Positions 51,022-60,525 of a stretch of DNA of 64,000 nucleotides are shown piece by piece. This DNA is from JALYNX01 sp035292685. Lineage in GTDB: Bacteria; Actinomycetota; Acidimicrobiia; Spongiisociales; ZC4RG35. The notes beneath the pieces were generated by a model that saw only the letters and a program-made list of their open reading frames with translations, searched no databases and had not been told where the DNA came from. Position 1 is the first letter of the stretch. Each line of letters opens with the position of its first letter. Made by a program: the position numbers and the translations under genes. Location of the stretch: the NCBI GenBank assembly GCA_035292685.1, contig DATDPP010000079.1, positions 62,001 through 126,000 on the forward strand, given 5' to 3'.

Positions 51022-51460
51022 AGCGTCTCAGCCCGTCGGGACCCTTCGAGCGGGTCGAGACCCAAAGGCCTGGTGTTCAGCGCCTCGAATGCGAGGTCGG
51101 CGGGCGTCTCCGCCAACTGGGCGGCGGTGATCTCCTCGAGGAGGTGCGTGTTCACGAGGGAGCGCGTTCGATTGAGCTCAACAGCGACAGGCCCACCCGG
51201 GACCAGAGAGGCCTCAAGTTCCGGTCTGACAGCTTCGGGTAGGGGGCCCTCTCGTCGATCGACGCGTGAGACTAGAGAGCGAGCGATGAGGTGGCTATCG
51301 GACCACCTGTTGCCCGTTGATTCACCCGTGGGTCTCGGGCTCTGGCTGTTCGTGATGGGATGGCTCCAGGGCTGCGACACAGCGTCCCGCTCACCACACT
51401 GCCCGGAGTCGGCGGTGCATGGGTGATGATGTCGGCGGCAGGCGCAACTACCTTGCATGG
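51022..51460. other. 439-bp stretch without a supported gene
   Basis: No clean gene with start and ribosome-binding site. The minus frame from about 51272 to 51022 has coding-like composition and G/C-rich third positions, for example LVPGGPVAVELNRTRSLVN, but it has no clear start and runs 247 bp antisense into the polyferredoxin gene. It could be a gene remnant. The promoter of the cation ATPase should also be here. Confidence 0.35.
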
Positions 51461-54070
51461 ATGAGCCCGCCCGCGTCAACTGAACCGACGGAGATCGTGT
51501 TCCTCGCACAGCTGACCGAGCAACTGCAGACCACCCTCGAGACCGGGCTCAGTTCCGAGCAGGCAGCTATCCGTCTTGCTGCCGGGCGAAACGAGCTGCC
51601 GATTGCTCCCGGTCCGTCCCTGGCCGACCGGATCTGGAGAAACGCGAAGGAACCGATGTCGCTGCTTCTGCTCGCGGCAGCCGCCGTCAGCGTCCTGGCC
51701 TCGGGCGAAGTCCGGGATGCCCTTGCCATCATGGCCATCGTCGTCCTCAACATCGCCGTGGCCGTCGCCCAGGAGGAGAGAGCTTCCACCGCCCTCGAAG
51801 CCCTCCGCTCCGAGGCAGCGCCAACGGCCTCGGTCCTGAGATCAGACCACGCCGCAACGGTCCCCGCCGTGGAAGTCGTGCCCGGAGATGTTGTCCTTCT
51901 CGCGGCCGGCGACCGTGTCCCGGCCGATATGTGGCTCTTCACCGCCTGGTCGATGGAGGCCAATGAATCCCTGCTCACCGGCGAGTCGCTGCCGGTGGTG
52001 AAGGTCTCTGCCGAAGAAGGGGAAATGTCGCTCCCGGTTGCCGACCGCTCCTGGATAGCACACGCCGGCACTTTGATAACCGCCGGGTCCGGCAGGGGCG
52101 TGGTTATGGCCACCGGGCCCGAGACTGCACTAGGAAGGCTCGCCAGCCAGCTGACCACGGAATCGCCGAGCACCCCGCTGCAGAAGCAGCTGGCAAGGCT
52201 CTCGGCTCGGTTGGGCCAGGCAGCATTGGCCATCGCCGCCGTCGTTTTCGGCCTGACCGCGGCCCGCCTTGGCGCCTCATCAACCGCGTTCGAACAGGCG
52301 TTTCTGACAGCGGTGGCCCTGGCGGTGGCCGCTGTCCCCGAGGGGCTGCCCGCTGTTGTGACCCTGAGTCTGGCGCTCGGAGTGGGCCGGATGGCCCGTG
52401 AGGGCGCGATTGTGCGCAACCTGCCCGCTGTCGAGACCCTCGGTTCGACGAATGTCCTCCTCACCGACAAGACCGGGACCCTGACGCAGAACAGGATGCG
52501 CCTGGCGCAGCTGATGGCGGTCGACGGGCAATCGTTCGAACCCTCCCAACTATCGGGGCGGGTGAAAGAGGCGGTCCTCGACGTTGTGGCGTTGTGCAAT
52601 GACGCCACTCTGGACCCGCCGCGAGGTGACCCGGTGGAGATCGCCCTGCTGGAGGCATTCGAGCCGGCCGAGATCGAGCCGCTGCGGGCGCGTCGGCCTC
52701 GCGTCGGCAACATCCCTTTCGATCCGCAGCGAAAGATGATGAGCACCCTGCACCAGGGGGAAGAAGGGCTCGACCTCCTTACCAAGGGAGCACCCGAGCC
52801 TGTCTTGGCCGCGAGCGGGCTGGCCTTGGCCCAGGATGGGTCCGAGCGCGCCATTACTCCGGACCAACGGCGATTCGTGCTCTCGGCGGTGGACCGGCTG
52901 GCAGCAACCGGGGCGCGGGTGCTCGGGTTGGCCTACCGGCGGCTCGACGCGCCACCACCCGACCTTCGAGTCACCGAGCAGGGCCTCGTGTTCCTGGGTC
53001 TGGCCGTCCTCCACGACCCGCTGCGGCCGGAAGCGTCGGATACGGTCCAGAAACTGACCGAGGCCGGCGTGAGGCTCGTGATGGTCACCGGGGATCACGC
53101 CGGAACAGCCTCGGCCGTGGCTCGTGAGGCAGGTTTGAGTCACGAGGACCAGGAGGTGCGAACCGGCACCCAGTTGAGGACGGAAGGAACCCCGACTGAT
53201 CTCGACACCGTGAGTGTCTACGCCCGGGTCGAGCCCGAGCAGAAGCTGCAGCTGGTGGAGGCCTTTCAATCGGCAGGCCAGGTGGTTGCCGTTACCGGCG
53301 ATGGTGTGAATGACGCCCCGGCCCTCCGCCACGCTGACATCGGTGTGGCCATGGGTCTGGGTGGGAGTCAGGTGGCCAGGGAGGCGGCTGACCTGATCAT
53401 CACCGATGACGACCTCCGCCTCGTCGTCAAGGCCGTGTACGCGGGACGGGCGATATACGACAACATCCGCAAGGTGGTTGACTACCTGGTGGCCGGCAAT
53501 CTCTCCGAGGTGACGGTCGTCCTCGTGGGGCTGGGCTTCTTCTCGGGAATCGGCATTCCTCTGCTGCCCCTCCAGCTGCTATGGATCAACCTGCTGACCG
53601 ACGGCATGCCCGCCCTCGCTCTGGCGTTCGATCGGCCCAGAGGAGAGGCCCTGAGTGGGTCCTTGAGGGGATCACAACTGCTCTCCGGGCGCCGCTTGGC
53701 AATGCTCGCCCTCAGAGGGCTGGTGTTGGCCAGCGGGCCGATCGCCGCGCTGGCGGTGGTTCGCTCTCAGGGCGCAAGCTGGGAGGTGGGCCGCACCGTG
53801 CTTCTGACCAGCCTCGTCTTCGCCCACCTTCTCTATGTCAACGTCGTGAGACTGCCTCTGAGCGTCAATCTCTCGAATCACCGACTGACTGCGGCGGTGG
53901 GCCTCGGCCTGTTGCTGCAGGTGGCCCTGGTTATCGGCCCACTCGGGGATGTGTTCGGCGTCGTCCCGCTCAGCCAGGGCCAATGGCTGGTTGCACTCGT
54001 AACCGGCCTGGTGCCCGTGATCCTGTTGGCAGGGCTGGAGACACTGCGTTTGCGCAGGACAGCAGGCTGA
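51461..54070 (+). CDS. P2-type cation-transporting ATPase (Ca2+/Mn2+-like)
   Basis: 869 residues from ATG 51461; an in-frame start at 51419 is also possible. N-terminal cation-ATPase domain, actuator motif LTGESLPV, membrane motif AAVPEGLPAVVTL, phosphorylated Asp in LLTDKTGTLT, nucleotide-binding KGAPEPV, and hinge TGDGVNDAPALRHADIGVAMG are all intact. LPLQLLWINLLTDGMPALAL is the late membrane segment; the Asn and Asp there resemble Ca2+ pumps. It moves a divalent cation out of the cytoplasm at the cost of ATP. It starts after a gap and appears to stand alone. Confidence 0.88.
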   Translation: MSPPASTEPTEIVFLAQLTEQLQTTLETGLSSEQAAIRLAAGRNELPIAPGPSLADRIWRNAKEPMSLLLLAAAAVSVLASGEVRDALAIMAIVVLNIAVAVAQEERASTALEALRSEAAPTASVLRSDHAATVPAVEVVPGDVVLLAAGDRVPADMWLFTAWSMEANESLLTGESLPVVKVSAEEGEMSLPVADRSWIAHAGTLITAGSGRGVVMATGPETALGRLASQLTTESPSTPLQKQLARLSARLGQAALAIAAVVFGLTAARLGASSTAFEQAFLTAVALAVAAVPEGLPAVVTLSLALGVGRMAREGAIVRNLPAVETLGSTNVLLTDKTGTLTQNRMRLAQLMAVDGQSFEPSQLSGRVKEAVLDVVALCNDATLDPPRGDPVEIALLEAFEPAEIEPLRARRPRVGNIPFDPQRKMMSTLHQGEEGLDLLTKGAPEPVLAASGLALAQDGSERAITPDQRRFVLSAVDRLAATGARVLGLAYRRLDAPPPDLRVTEQGLVFLGLAVLHDPLRPEASDTVQKLTEAGVRLVMVTGDHAGTASAVAREAGLSHEDQEVRTGTQLRTEGTPTDLDTVSVYARVEPEQKLQLVEAFQSAGQVVAVTGDGVNDAPALRHADIGVAMGLGGSQVAREAADLIITDDDLRLVVKAVYAGRAIYDNIRKVVDYLVAGNLSEVTVVLVGLGFFSGIGIPLLPLQLLWINLLTDGMPALALAFDRPRGEALSGSLRGSQLLSGRRLAMLALRGLVLASGPIAALAVVRSQGASWEVGRTVLLTSLVFAHLLYVNVVRLPLSVNLSNHRLTAAVGLGLLLQVALVIGPLGDVFGVVPLSQGQWLVALVTGLVPVILLAGLETLRLRRTAG

Positions 54071-54153
54071 CGCCGGCGAGATCGGCACCAGGCCACGCCA
54101 GGATGTGACCTTGGGCACTGGCGCCCATTTATCGCATCGCCGACAATTCACCT

Positions 54154-55083
54154 ATGAGCCACAGAAGGATTGTTCGGCCTCGTCTCGCCCTGCTCGCGGC
54201 GATGGCGCTCCTTGTCGCCGCTTGCGGAAATGGCGACGGCAGCGGGTCCACCACCACCACCACCACCACCGAGAGCCCGACGACGACGGTGCCAGCAACC
54301 ACCATCACGACCACATCATTGGCGACGACCACCACCTCCGCCACGTTCGGCCAGGTCATATACCTCTTGCTCGATGAGGTCGGCGGGACCACGACAGGGC
54401 CCTTCCTGGTCCCCGTATATCGCGAGGGCCCCTTGAACGGAGATGAGGCCAGCTCTGCGGTCGAGTTGCTCTTGCAAGGCCCGACCGGGGACGAGACCGC
54501 CGGCATCCCCGCGATGCATACCGCTATCCCGCCAGGCACCACGCTCCTCGGGTTGAGCGTCGACGATGGGGTCGCCACCGTCGATCTGAGCGGAGAGTTC
54601 GATGACGGCGGGGGCAGCGCGGGCATGTTCGCCCGGCTCGCCCAGGTCGTCTACACCGTCACTCGAGTCGCGGGGGTGGATGAGGTTGCCTTCAACCTGG
54701 AAGGCCAGCCGGTGGATGTGTTCTCCTCGGAAGGGATCGAACTCGATCGACCGCAGACCCGAAGCGACTACTACGACTGGTTGCCGGCCGTCTTCGTGGA
54801 CTCTCCGGCATGGGCCGAGCCTGTGACGAGCCCGATCGAGGTGAAGGGCTTGAGCAACGTCTTCGAGGCCGTTTCCCAGATCATGCTCACCGACGATGAC
54901 GGGCTTCCTCTCTTTGAAGACACGGTCATGGCCAGCTGTGGCACCGGGTGTTGGGGGGATTGGAGCGTGTCCGTCCCCTACGAGGTGGATCGGGACCAGG
55001 TCGGCGCTTTGATCGTCTGGGAGATCTCAGCGAAGGACGGGAGCCGCATCAACATCCGCGAGTACCCGGTCCTGCTCCGCTGA
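54154..55083 (+). CDS. GerMN- and Gmad2-domain lipoprotein
   Basis: 309 residues. Lipobox LVAAC (lipidated Cys24) is followed by a Thr-rich linker of about 35 residues, a GerMN (sporulation/germination-type) domain at about 68-170 and an immunoglobulin-like Gmad2 domain at about 200-305. GVATVDLSGEFDDGGGS is the core GerMN segment. In non-spore-forming Actinobacteria (LpqB relatives and others) these domains sit outside the membrane in envelope functions. No catalytic site is expected. Confidence 0.85.
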   Translation: MSHRRIVRPRLALLAAMALLVAACGNGDGSGSTTTTTTTESPTTTVPATTITTTSLATTTTSATFGQVIYLLLDEVGGTTTGPFLVPVYREGPLNGDEASSAVELLLQGPTGDETAGIPAMHTAIPPGTTLLGLSVDDGVATVDLSGEFDDGGGSAGMFARLAQVVYTVTRVAGVDEVAFNLEGQPVDVFSSEGIELDRPQTRSDYYDWLPAVFVDSPAWAEPVTSPIEVKGLSNVFEAVSQIMLTDDDGLPLFEDTVMASCGTGCWGDWSVSVPYEVDRDQVGALIVWEISAKDGSRINIREYPVLLR

Positions 55084-55088
55084 TCCCC

Positions 55089-55105
55089 AGAGACCCAGGG
55101 TCTCT
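55089..55105. terminator. Weak bidirectional hairpin between convergent genes
   Basis: A 7-bp stem, AGAGACC with GGTCTCT, around a CAG loop lies between the stops of the lipoprotein gene and the universal stress protein gene. There is no strong U tract on either side. Confidence 0.35.
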
Positions 55106-55120
55106 CAAACGGAGCGTCGG

Positions 55121-55540
55121 TCACGTCACAGGTTGCTTGACGATCAGAACATCACAGGTGGCAAGATGGATCGCCCGGTGACTGGTGCTCCCCAGGATCA
55201 GGGCCCCCAACTCGCCGCGCCCCCGGGTGCCCACCACCAGCAACGACGCTCCCACATCGTTGGCGTAGGACACGAGAGTGTCTGGTGGATAGCCTTCGAG
55301 GTCGACCCGTCGTATGTCGACGCCCGCCGCCGCGAGCCTTTCCTCGAGCGGCTCCCAAACCGAGCTGCGATGGCCTTCGGCGATCGCAACGTAATCGATT
55401 GGCACTTCGACATAGGTGTAGGGCACATGAAAAACGTTGACCACATGGAGCCCGGCCCCCCTCCACTCTGCCTCCTGGATCGCCTTCCCGAGGACTTCCC
55501 CGGCCAGCGGCGACTCGTCCACGCCGACCACAACCACCAC
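55121..55540 (-). CDS. Universal stress protein (UspA family)
   Basis: 139 residues, one Usp domain. ATP-binding residues are in VVGVDESPLA and the G-2x-G-9x-G-S/T motif GTRGRGELGALILGSTSH near the C-terminus. The ATP-binding type of Usp is common in Actinobacteria under hypoxia or starvation. GTG start has AGGAGG six bases upstream. Divergent from Hsp20 with about 280 bp between, and convergent with the lipoprotein gene. Confidence 0.9.
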   Translation of the reverse strand: MVVVVGVDESPLAGEVLGKAIQEAEWRGAGLHVVNVFHVPYTYVEVPIDYVAIAEGHRSSVWEPLEERLAAAGVDIRRVDLEGYPPDTLVSYANDVGASLLVVGTRGRGELGALILGSTSHRAIHLATCDVLIVKQPVT

Positions 55541-55820
55541 AAAGGACCTCCTTCTGGGTCGTTACCAAGATTGCCAAAGCCATGTCAACGCGTATACGGC
55601 CAGAAGTCCTACTCCCGGGGCCGTTCTGCCTTGTTCGTTGTCGAAGGTCCACCGGCCGACGTTGGGCTCCAGTTCTTCCAACGCAGCCTTGCCGGCACAG
55701 ATTGGGACATTCGACCCTGGTCAATGGGTCTTCGAAGTCGGATCATCGTTCTAGAAACCCATGCTGGCTCGGGCCGCCTGCAGCAACAAAGGGTCAGGCT
55801 CGAGAAAGGAGGTGAACCAC

Positions 55821-56255
55821 ATGGAGCTCAAGGTGTGGACACCGTTCTTCGATCTCGACAAGGAGTGGCGGTTGTTTGATTTCCCCCGATTCATCGAGGG
55901 GCATGAGTTCGCATTTCGACCCTCGATCGATGTCGCCAGGCGGAACGGAGACATGCTTGTCATCGCCGAACTTCCGGGCATCGACCCGGAGAAGGACGTC
56001 GAAATCTCAATTGAAGGGGACTACCTCTTCATAAAGGGTGAGAAGTCGATGGAGATGGACATCTCCGAAGACAACCGGTACGTCCACGAGAGAACATACG
56101 GGAAGTTCCTGCGTCGCATCCCGCTCCCGGCTGGAGTTGACCCCGATAACGTGACTGCCGACTATGACAATGGCGTCCTTACCGTCAAGGTGACCCTTCC
56201 AAGGGAGGGAACGACCCAGGTGCACAACATCCCCGTTGAGGTAAAGACATCCTGA
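55821..56255 (+). CDS. Hsp20/alpha-crystallin small heat-shock protein
   Basis: 144 residues. The alpha-crystallin domain runs from about 33 (FRPSIDVARRNGDMLVIAEL) to 125, with the GxL-type motif NGVLTVKVTL and an IxV-like tail NIPVEV. It holds unfolding proteins in a refoldable state. ATG 55821 is directly preceded by AAAGGAGGTGA, an almost full match to the 16S anti-Shine-Dalgarno, implying very strong translation. The in-frame start at 55761 was rejected for lack of such a site. A strong terminator follows. Confidence 0.92.
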   Translation: MELKVWTPFFDLDKEWRLFDFPRFIEGHEFAFRPSIDVARRNGDMLVIAELPGIDPEKDVEISIEGDYLFIKGEKSMEMDISEDNRYVHERTYGKFLRRIPLPAGVDPDNVTADYDNGVLTVKVTLPREGTTQVHNIPVEVKTS

Positions 56256-56272
56256 TCGACGGTTGGGATGAA

Positions 56273-56302
56273 GTGAGGCGAACCTGAAAAGGTTCGCCTC
56301 AC
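56273..56302. terminator. Hairpin terminator after hsp20
   Basis: A perfect 13-bp stem (56273-56285 with 56290-56302) closes a GAAA tetraloop, 18 bp after the Hsp20 stop. The plus side is followed by CCTCGTCTT, only weakly T-rich. It may serve both strands, as the DUF1918 gene ends on the far side. Confidence 0.7.
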
Positions 56303-56363
56303 CCTCGTCTTGGCCTCCCCCTCTTGACCGCTTATCGCGCCGGCGAGGCTTCTTCGAGAAGGG

Positions 56364-56576
56364 TCAGGAGGTCTTCTTCGTCCTCTTCCTCGGTGCAACG
56401 CGCACCATGGCATCGCTCCCGGGAAAGACGAGGGTTTCCCGCTCCTCGTCGGACCACCGAACCAGGAACGGTGGCTCTCCACCTTCCCCGTGCACCTCGA
56501 TGATCTCGCCCTCTTTCTCGATATCGCCAACGTGGTGACCTTGAATAACAAGATGGTCGCCGGGCTTGGCATGCAT
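56364..56576 (-). CDS. DUF1918-domain small protein
   Basis: 70 residues. The start MHAKPGDHLVIQGHHVGDIE and the centre GGEPPFLVRWSDEERETLVF are characteristic of DUF1918, a small SH3-like barrel common in Actinobacteria. ATG 56576 was chosen since the conserved domain begins exactly there; the 32 residues upstream (from 56672) do not resemble it. The C-terminus is basic (RKRTKKTS). Function unknown, often seen near stress genes, as here. Confidence 0.85.
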   Translation of the reverse strand: MHAKPGDHLVIQGHHVGDIEKEGEIIEVHGEGGEPPFLVRWSDEERETLVFPGSDAMVRVAPRKRTKKTS

Positions 56577-56805
56577 CAGGACTCCCTTCGAGTTCAATGC
56601 CAGCATCCGACTTCGCATCGTGTGCTCATAGAGGCAAAAGGCCCGTCGGCGGCGGAACCCACCCGGTCGCACTCGATACTGACTTCCGGCCCTGGCGCCG
56701 ACGCCTCACATCTCGTATCTGTGGTGCCACAAAGGCAATCGGGTCCGATAACGGTTTTGACGCCGGGTACCGACCCGCAAACGTCGCAGCGCCCAGGAGG
56801 CCGAG

Positions 56806-59259
56806 ATGAGTCCAGCCACCATTATCCGGTACATACGTTGGTTTGAGGAATTGGGGGTGGGAGATGTGGCCGAGGTCGGAGGCAAGAATGCTTCCCTTGG
56901 CGAGTTGTATTGCGCCCTGACGCCGCTCGGGGTGAATGTCCCCAACGGCTTCGCGGTCACCGCCCAGGCATACCGTGACACCCTCTCCGCCTCGGGGGCC
57001 TGGCCGAAGCTGGAAGAGATCATCGGCGGGGTCGACAAGTCAAACGTCGATGACCTTGCCCGGAGAGCGCGAAAAGCCCGTGAGCTGATCTACGAGTCTT
57101 CGCTGCCCGACTCGATCCGCGAGCAGATCGTCGACGCCTATCAGCGCCTGGTCGAGGAGTATGGCCCGGACCTGAGCGTTGCGGTGCGGTCGTCCGCCAC
57201 GGCGGAAGACCTTCCGACAGCAAGCTTTGCCGGGCAACACGAGACCTATCTCAACATCCATGGGGCGGAGCGTGTGGTCGAGGCTTGCCGCCGGTGCTTT
57301 GCCTCGTTGTTCACCGATCGTGCCATCTCGTATCGGATCGACCAGGGTTTCGACCACTTCTCGATAGGCCTGTCGGTGGGTGTCATGAAGATGGTCCGCT
57401 CCGACCTGGCCAGCAGCGGCGTGCTGTTCACAGTCGACACCGAGTCAGGGTTCGAGGACGTGGTCTTCATCACCGGCGCCTACGGGCTGGGTGAGAACGT
57501 GGTCCAAGGGGTGGTGGACCCCGATGAGTTCTACGTGCACAAGCCCACCTTCGAGCTCGGCTACCGAAGTGTGCTCAAGCGCAGCCTCGGGAACAAGCAG
57601 ATCAAGATGGTCTATTCCCAGGGTCGGGGCGGCCAAACCACATCCAACATTCCCACCCCGGACATCGACCGGGAGACGTTCTGCCTGACGGATGACGAGG
57701 TCCTGACACTGGCCGGATTCGGGATCGAGGTCGAGCGTCACTACAGCGCTCAGGCTGGCCGGTCGATGCCGATGGACATCGAGTGGGCCAAAGACGGGAT
57801 CGATGACCTCCTCTACCTGGTGCAGGCCAGGCCGGAGACGGTTGTCTCGCAAAAGAAGAAGACGAGTCTCATCGAGCATCGGGTCCAGCAAGGCGGAAAG
57901 ATCCTGGCCGAAGGCCGTGCGGTGGGCACGTCAGCTGCAGCCGGGGCGGTCCGTGTGGTGAAGGCTACGACCGGGCTGGCCGCCTTCCGCCCCGGCGAGG
58001 TTCTCGTTGCGGATACCACCACTCCCGATTGGGAGCCGGTGATGAAGACCGCAGCAGCCATCGTCACCAATCGTGGCGGACGGACCTGTCATGCCGCGAT
58101 CGTCGCCCGGGAGCTAGGCATTCCCGCGGTAGTTGGCGCGGCCGATGCCACCGAACGGCTCGGCACAGGGCAGGAGGTCACCGTCTCCTGCGCCGACGGG
58201 GAGGTAGGCCGGGTCTACGCCGGGCTCCTCCCGATCGAAATCGTGGAGGTCGACCTCACCGAGGTGGCCAGGACCAAGACCGAGATCATGGTCAATATCG
58301 GGAACCCGGACCTGGCCTTCCAGATTGCGCGGCTCCCGGTTGACGGTGTTGGCCTGGCCCGCATGGAGTTCATCATCTCCGAGTCGATCAGGGCCCATCC
58401 GATGGCACTGCTCGACCCGGATGGCGTGGAGGACCCGGCCGAGCGCCAGAGCATCCTCGATTTGATCAGCGGCTACGAGAACGGGTCCGAGTACTTCGTC
58501 GAGCGGCTCTCGGAAGGAGTGGCCACGATCGCAGCGGCTTTCTACCCGAGACCGGTCATCGTCCGTATGTCCGACTTCAAGACCAACGAGTACGCGAGCT
58601 TGCTCGGAGGCCGCGGCTTCGAGCCTGTCGAGGCCAATCCGATGATCGGGTTCCGCGGAGCCTCCCGCTATGCCCATCCCGCCTACGCCGCCGGGTTCGC
58701 CCTGGAGTGCGATGCGATGAAGCGGGCACGTGACGTCATTGGGATGACCAACATCAAGCTGATGATCCCCTTCTGCCGGAGGGTGGAGGAAGGACAGCGG
58801 GTCCTCGAGGTCATGGCGTCGCATGGGCTTCGGCGCGGTGAGAACGGCCTGGAGGTCTACGTGATGTGTGAGATCCCGAACAACGTCGTACAGGTAGACG
58901 CCTTTGCCCGGATCTTCGACGGCTTCTCGATCGGTTCCAACGACCTCACCCAATTGGTGCTCGGCGTGGACCGGGACTCGGAGCTGGTGGCGTTCGATTT
59001 CGATGAGCGCGACGACGGGGTCATGGAGACGATTCGGCTGGCGGTGGACGGGGCGCATCGCCACGGCCGGCATATCGGGATCTGCGGCCAGGCGCCCTCC
59101 GATTTCCCGGACGTGGCCCGTCGCCTGGTGGAGATGGGGATCGATTCGATCAGCCTCAACCCGGACACAGTCGTGTCCACCATCGCGATCGTGAGCGAGG
59201 CGGAGGCAGGGGCAGCAGCCGGGCTGAAAGCAGTGCCTGAGGTCACTGTCCGCGGGTAG
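56806..59259 (+). CDS. ppsA: Phosphoenolpyruvate synthase
   Basis: 817 residues, full length. N-terminal ATP-binding domain with VGGKNASLGEL (about 23-33) and VRSSATAEDLPTASFAGQHE; central swivelling domain with the phosphorylated His in GGRTCHAAIVARELGIPAV near residue 430; C-terminal PEP/pyruvate barrel with GRGFEPVEANPMIGFRGASR and catalytic Cys in ICGQAPSD. It makes PEP from pyruvate, ATP and water for gluconeogenesis. The gene at 2698 encodes only the first two domains. Confidence 0.93.
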   Translation: MSPATIIRYIRWFEELGVGDVAEVGGKNASLGELYCALTPLGVNVPNGFAVTAQAYRDTLSASGAWPKLEEIIGGVDKSNVDDLARRARKARELIYESSLPDSIREQIVDAYQRLVEEYGPDLSVAVRSSATAEDLPTASFAGQHETYLNIHGAERVVEACRRCFASLFTDRAISYRIDQGFDHFSIGLSVGVMKMVRSDLASSGVLFTVDTESGFEDVVFITGAYGLGENVVQGVVDPDEFYVHKPTFELGYRSVLKRSLGNKQIKMVYSQGRGGQTTSNIPTPDIDRETFCLTDDEVLTLAGFGIEVERHYSAQAGRSMPMDIEWAKDGIDDLLYLVQARPETVVSQKKKTSLIEHRVQQGGKILAEGRAVGTSAAAGAVRVVKATTGLAAFRPGEVLVADTTTPDWEPVMKTAAAIVTNRGGRTCHAAIVARELGIPAVVGAADATERLGTGQEVTVSCADGEVGRVYAGLLPIEIVEVDLTEVARTKTEIMVNIGNPDLAFQIARLPVDGVGLARMEFIISESIRAHPMALLDPDGVEDPAERQSILDLISGYENGSEYFVERLSEGVATIAAAFYPRPVIVRMSDFKTNEYASLLGGRGFEPVEANPMIGFRGASRYAHPAYAAGFALECDAMKRARDVIGMTNIKLMIPFCRRVEEGQRVLEVMASHGLRRGENGLEVYVMCEIPNNVVQVDAFARIFDGFSIGSNDLTQLVLGVDRDSELVAFDFDERDDGVMETIRLAVDGAHRHGRHIGICGQAPSDFPDVARRLVEMGIDSISLNPDTVVSTIAIVSEAEAGAAAGLKAVPEVTVRG

Positions 59260-59301
59260 CGGGTCTTGCCAGGCGGCCGGATCATCCGGCGGTTCCGAGG
59301 T

Positions 59302-60507
59302 TCAGGTCGGCGGCAAGAGCAAGGTCACCCCAAACAGGCCGACGTCGTCTCCACCTCGATCCCAACCCCCTCTGATCGTGGCGCGGCAGCTGGCGAAACC
59401 GGTCTGTTCGATGCTGTCGGCAATCCGATCATCGAAGCGCAGCTCGCCTTCACCGAGAAACCCGACCTGGAAGTCATCGATCCACACCTCCACGCCCTCA
59501 CCCTCTATGGGAACCAGATCCGCCACAGTCTCGACCTCCACACCACCAAACCGGCGTCGCCCTCCGGTCAATCGAAGAAGCTCGTCCTGGTGGAAGGACT
59601 CTCCGACGACCGCCACCGCCTCTTCTCCTTCGAGAGTGACCATCTGCCGGTGACCCACGTGACCCCGCATCCGGCTGCGGGCAGTACTTGGGCTTGGGAT
59701 GCCGAGATGGCGCAGAAGACGCCTGCTGCCTCCCCCCATCCGGCAGGCGAAGCAATACCAGCGACAACCGACGGCGTCGATGTGCAGAGACGGATGATGA
59801 TCGTCGTGGAACGGACACAGGTAATAGGAGTCACCTGGAGCCACATCGACTCCGGCCCGCAGCCACAGGTCGCGGAATTCCTCCTGTTCGAGTGCGGTGC
59901 GGGCCAGCCGCTCGGCCTGCGCGTGCTGCCCGCCACCCGGGCCCACGGCGATTCGGCTCACCCACTCAGGCAGGGGAGCCGGTTCCTGCACGGGCTCGAG
60001 CCAGCGGTACGTCTCTCCGGAGTAGTGCCGGCTGGGTGGGGCGACGATCAACCCTCTCTCCGCCTTGAGCTCCAACCCGGCCCCCAACTCGACTGAAGGA
60101 ATGTCCTCCTGTTCGATGGTGAACCAGATATGCCGTCCACCGCCACCGGTGCGACTCTCCAGGGTCAGGGGCAGCGGACCCGAGATGGCCTCCAGCTCGT
60201 CGAGGGTGGCGTCTCCTTCGTGGCGCGGGTCCACGTCGATGACCGCCACCCCGGAGACAGCCCCGGTCGCAACACCGACGTTGGCATCCGGCCAGCGCTC
60301 CCACCATTGCCCGACCTGGTCGGCTCCCGGCGCCGTGGTCATCGCCTCTTCCCATTTGACCCGAGGATGCTTCCCCGGTGACGGGCAATCAACTCGCCGA
60401 CAGCTGCATCCGTTTCGACGCATGGAGTGCATCGGGATCACCGACCAGCCACGCCGGAAATAGGATATTGCGGATTCGGCGTTGGGCGGTCGTGGTTGGG
60501 TGGTCAT
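59302..60507 (-). CDS. Primase-polymerase (Prim-Pol) protein with zinc finger and HIRAN-like tail
   Basis: 401 residues in three parts. The bifunctional primase/polymerase domain (about 10-190) has the catalytic Asp pair VIDVDP (Asp91, Asp93) and RTGGGGRHIWF with His126. A CHC2-like zinc finger follows with Cys231, His234, Cys252, Cys255. The last part (about 297-400) begins VAVVGESFHQDELLRL and has VWIDDFQVGFLGEGE, like HIRAN domains that recognise DNA ends or stalled forks. No helicase or plasmid gene lies nearby. It could prime or repair DNA; a mobile-element origin is possible but not shown by neighbours. Confidence 0.75.
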   Translation of the reverse strand: MTTQPRPPNAESAISYFRRGWSVIPMHSMRRNGCSCRRVDCPSPGKHPRVKWEEAMTTAPGADQVGQWWERWPDANVGVATGAVSGVAVIDVDPRHEGDATLDELEAISGPLPLTLESRTGGGGRHIWFTIEQEDIPSVELGAGLELKAERGLIVAPPSRHYSGETYRWLEPVQEPAPLPEWVSRIAVGPGGGQHAQAERLARTALEQEEFRDLWLRAGVDVAPGDSYYLCPFHDDHHPSLHIDAVGCRWYCFACRMGGGSRRLLRHLGIPSPSTARSRMRGHVGHRQMVTLEGEEAVAVVGESFHQDELLRLTGGRRRFGGVEVETVADLVPIEGEGVEVWIDDFQVGFLGEGELRFDDRIADSIEQTGFASCRATIRGGWDRGGDDVGLFGVTLLLPPT

Positions 60508-60525
60508 GCGCCCGCCCCTCGGCCC

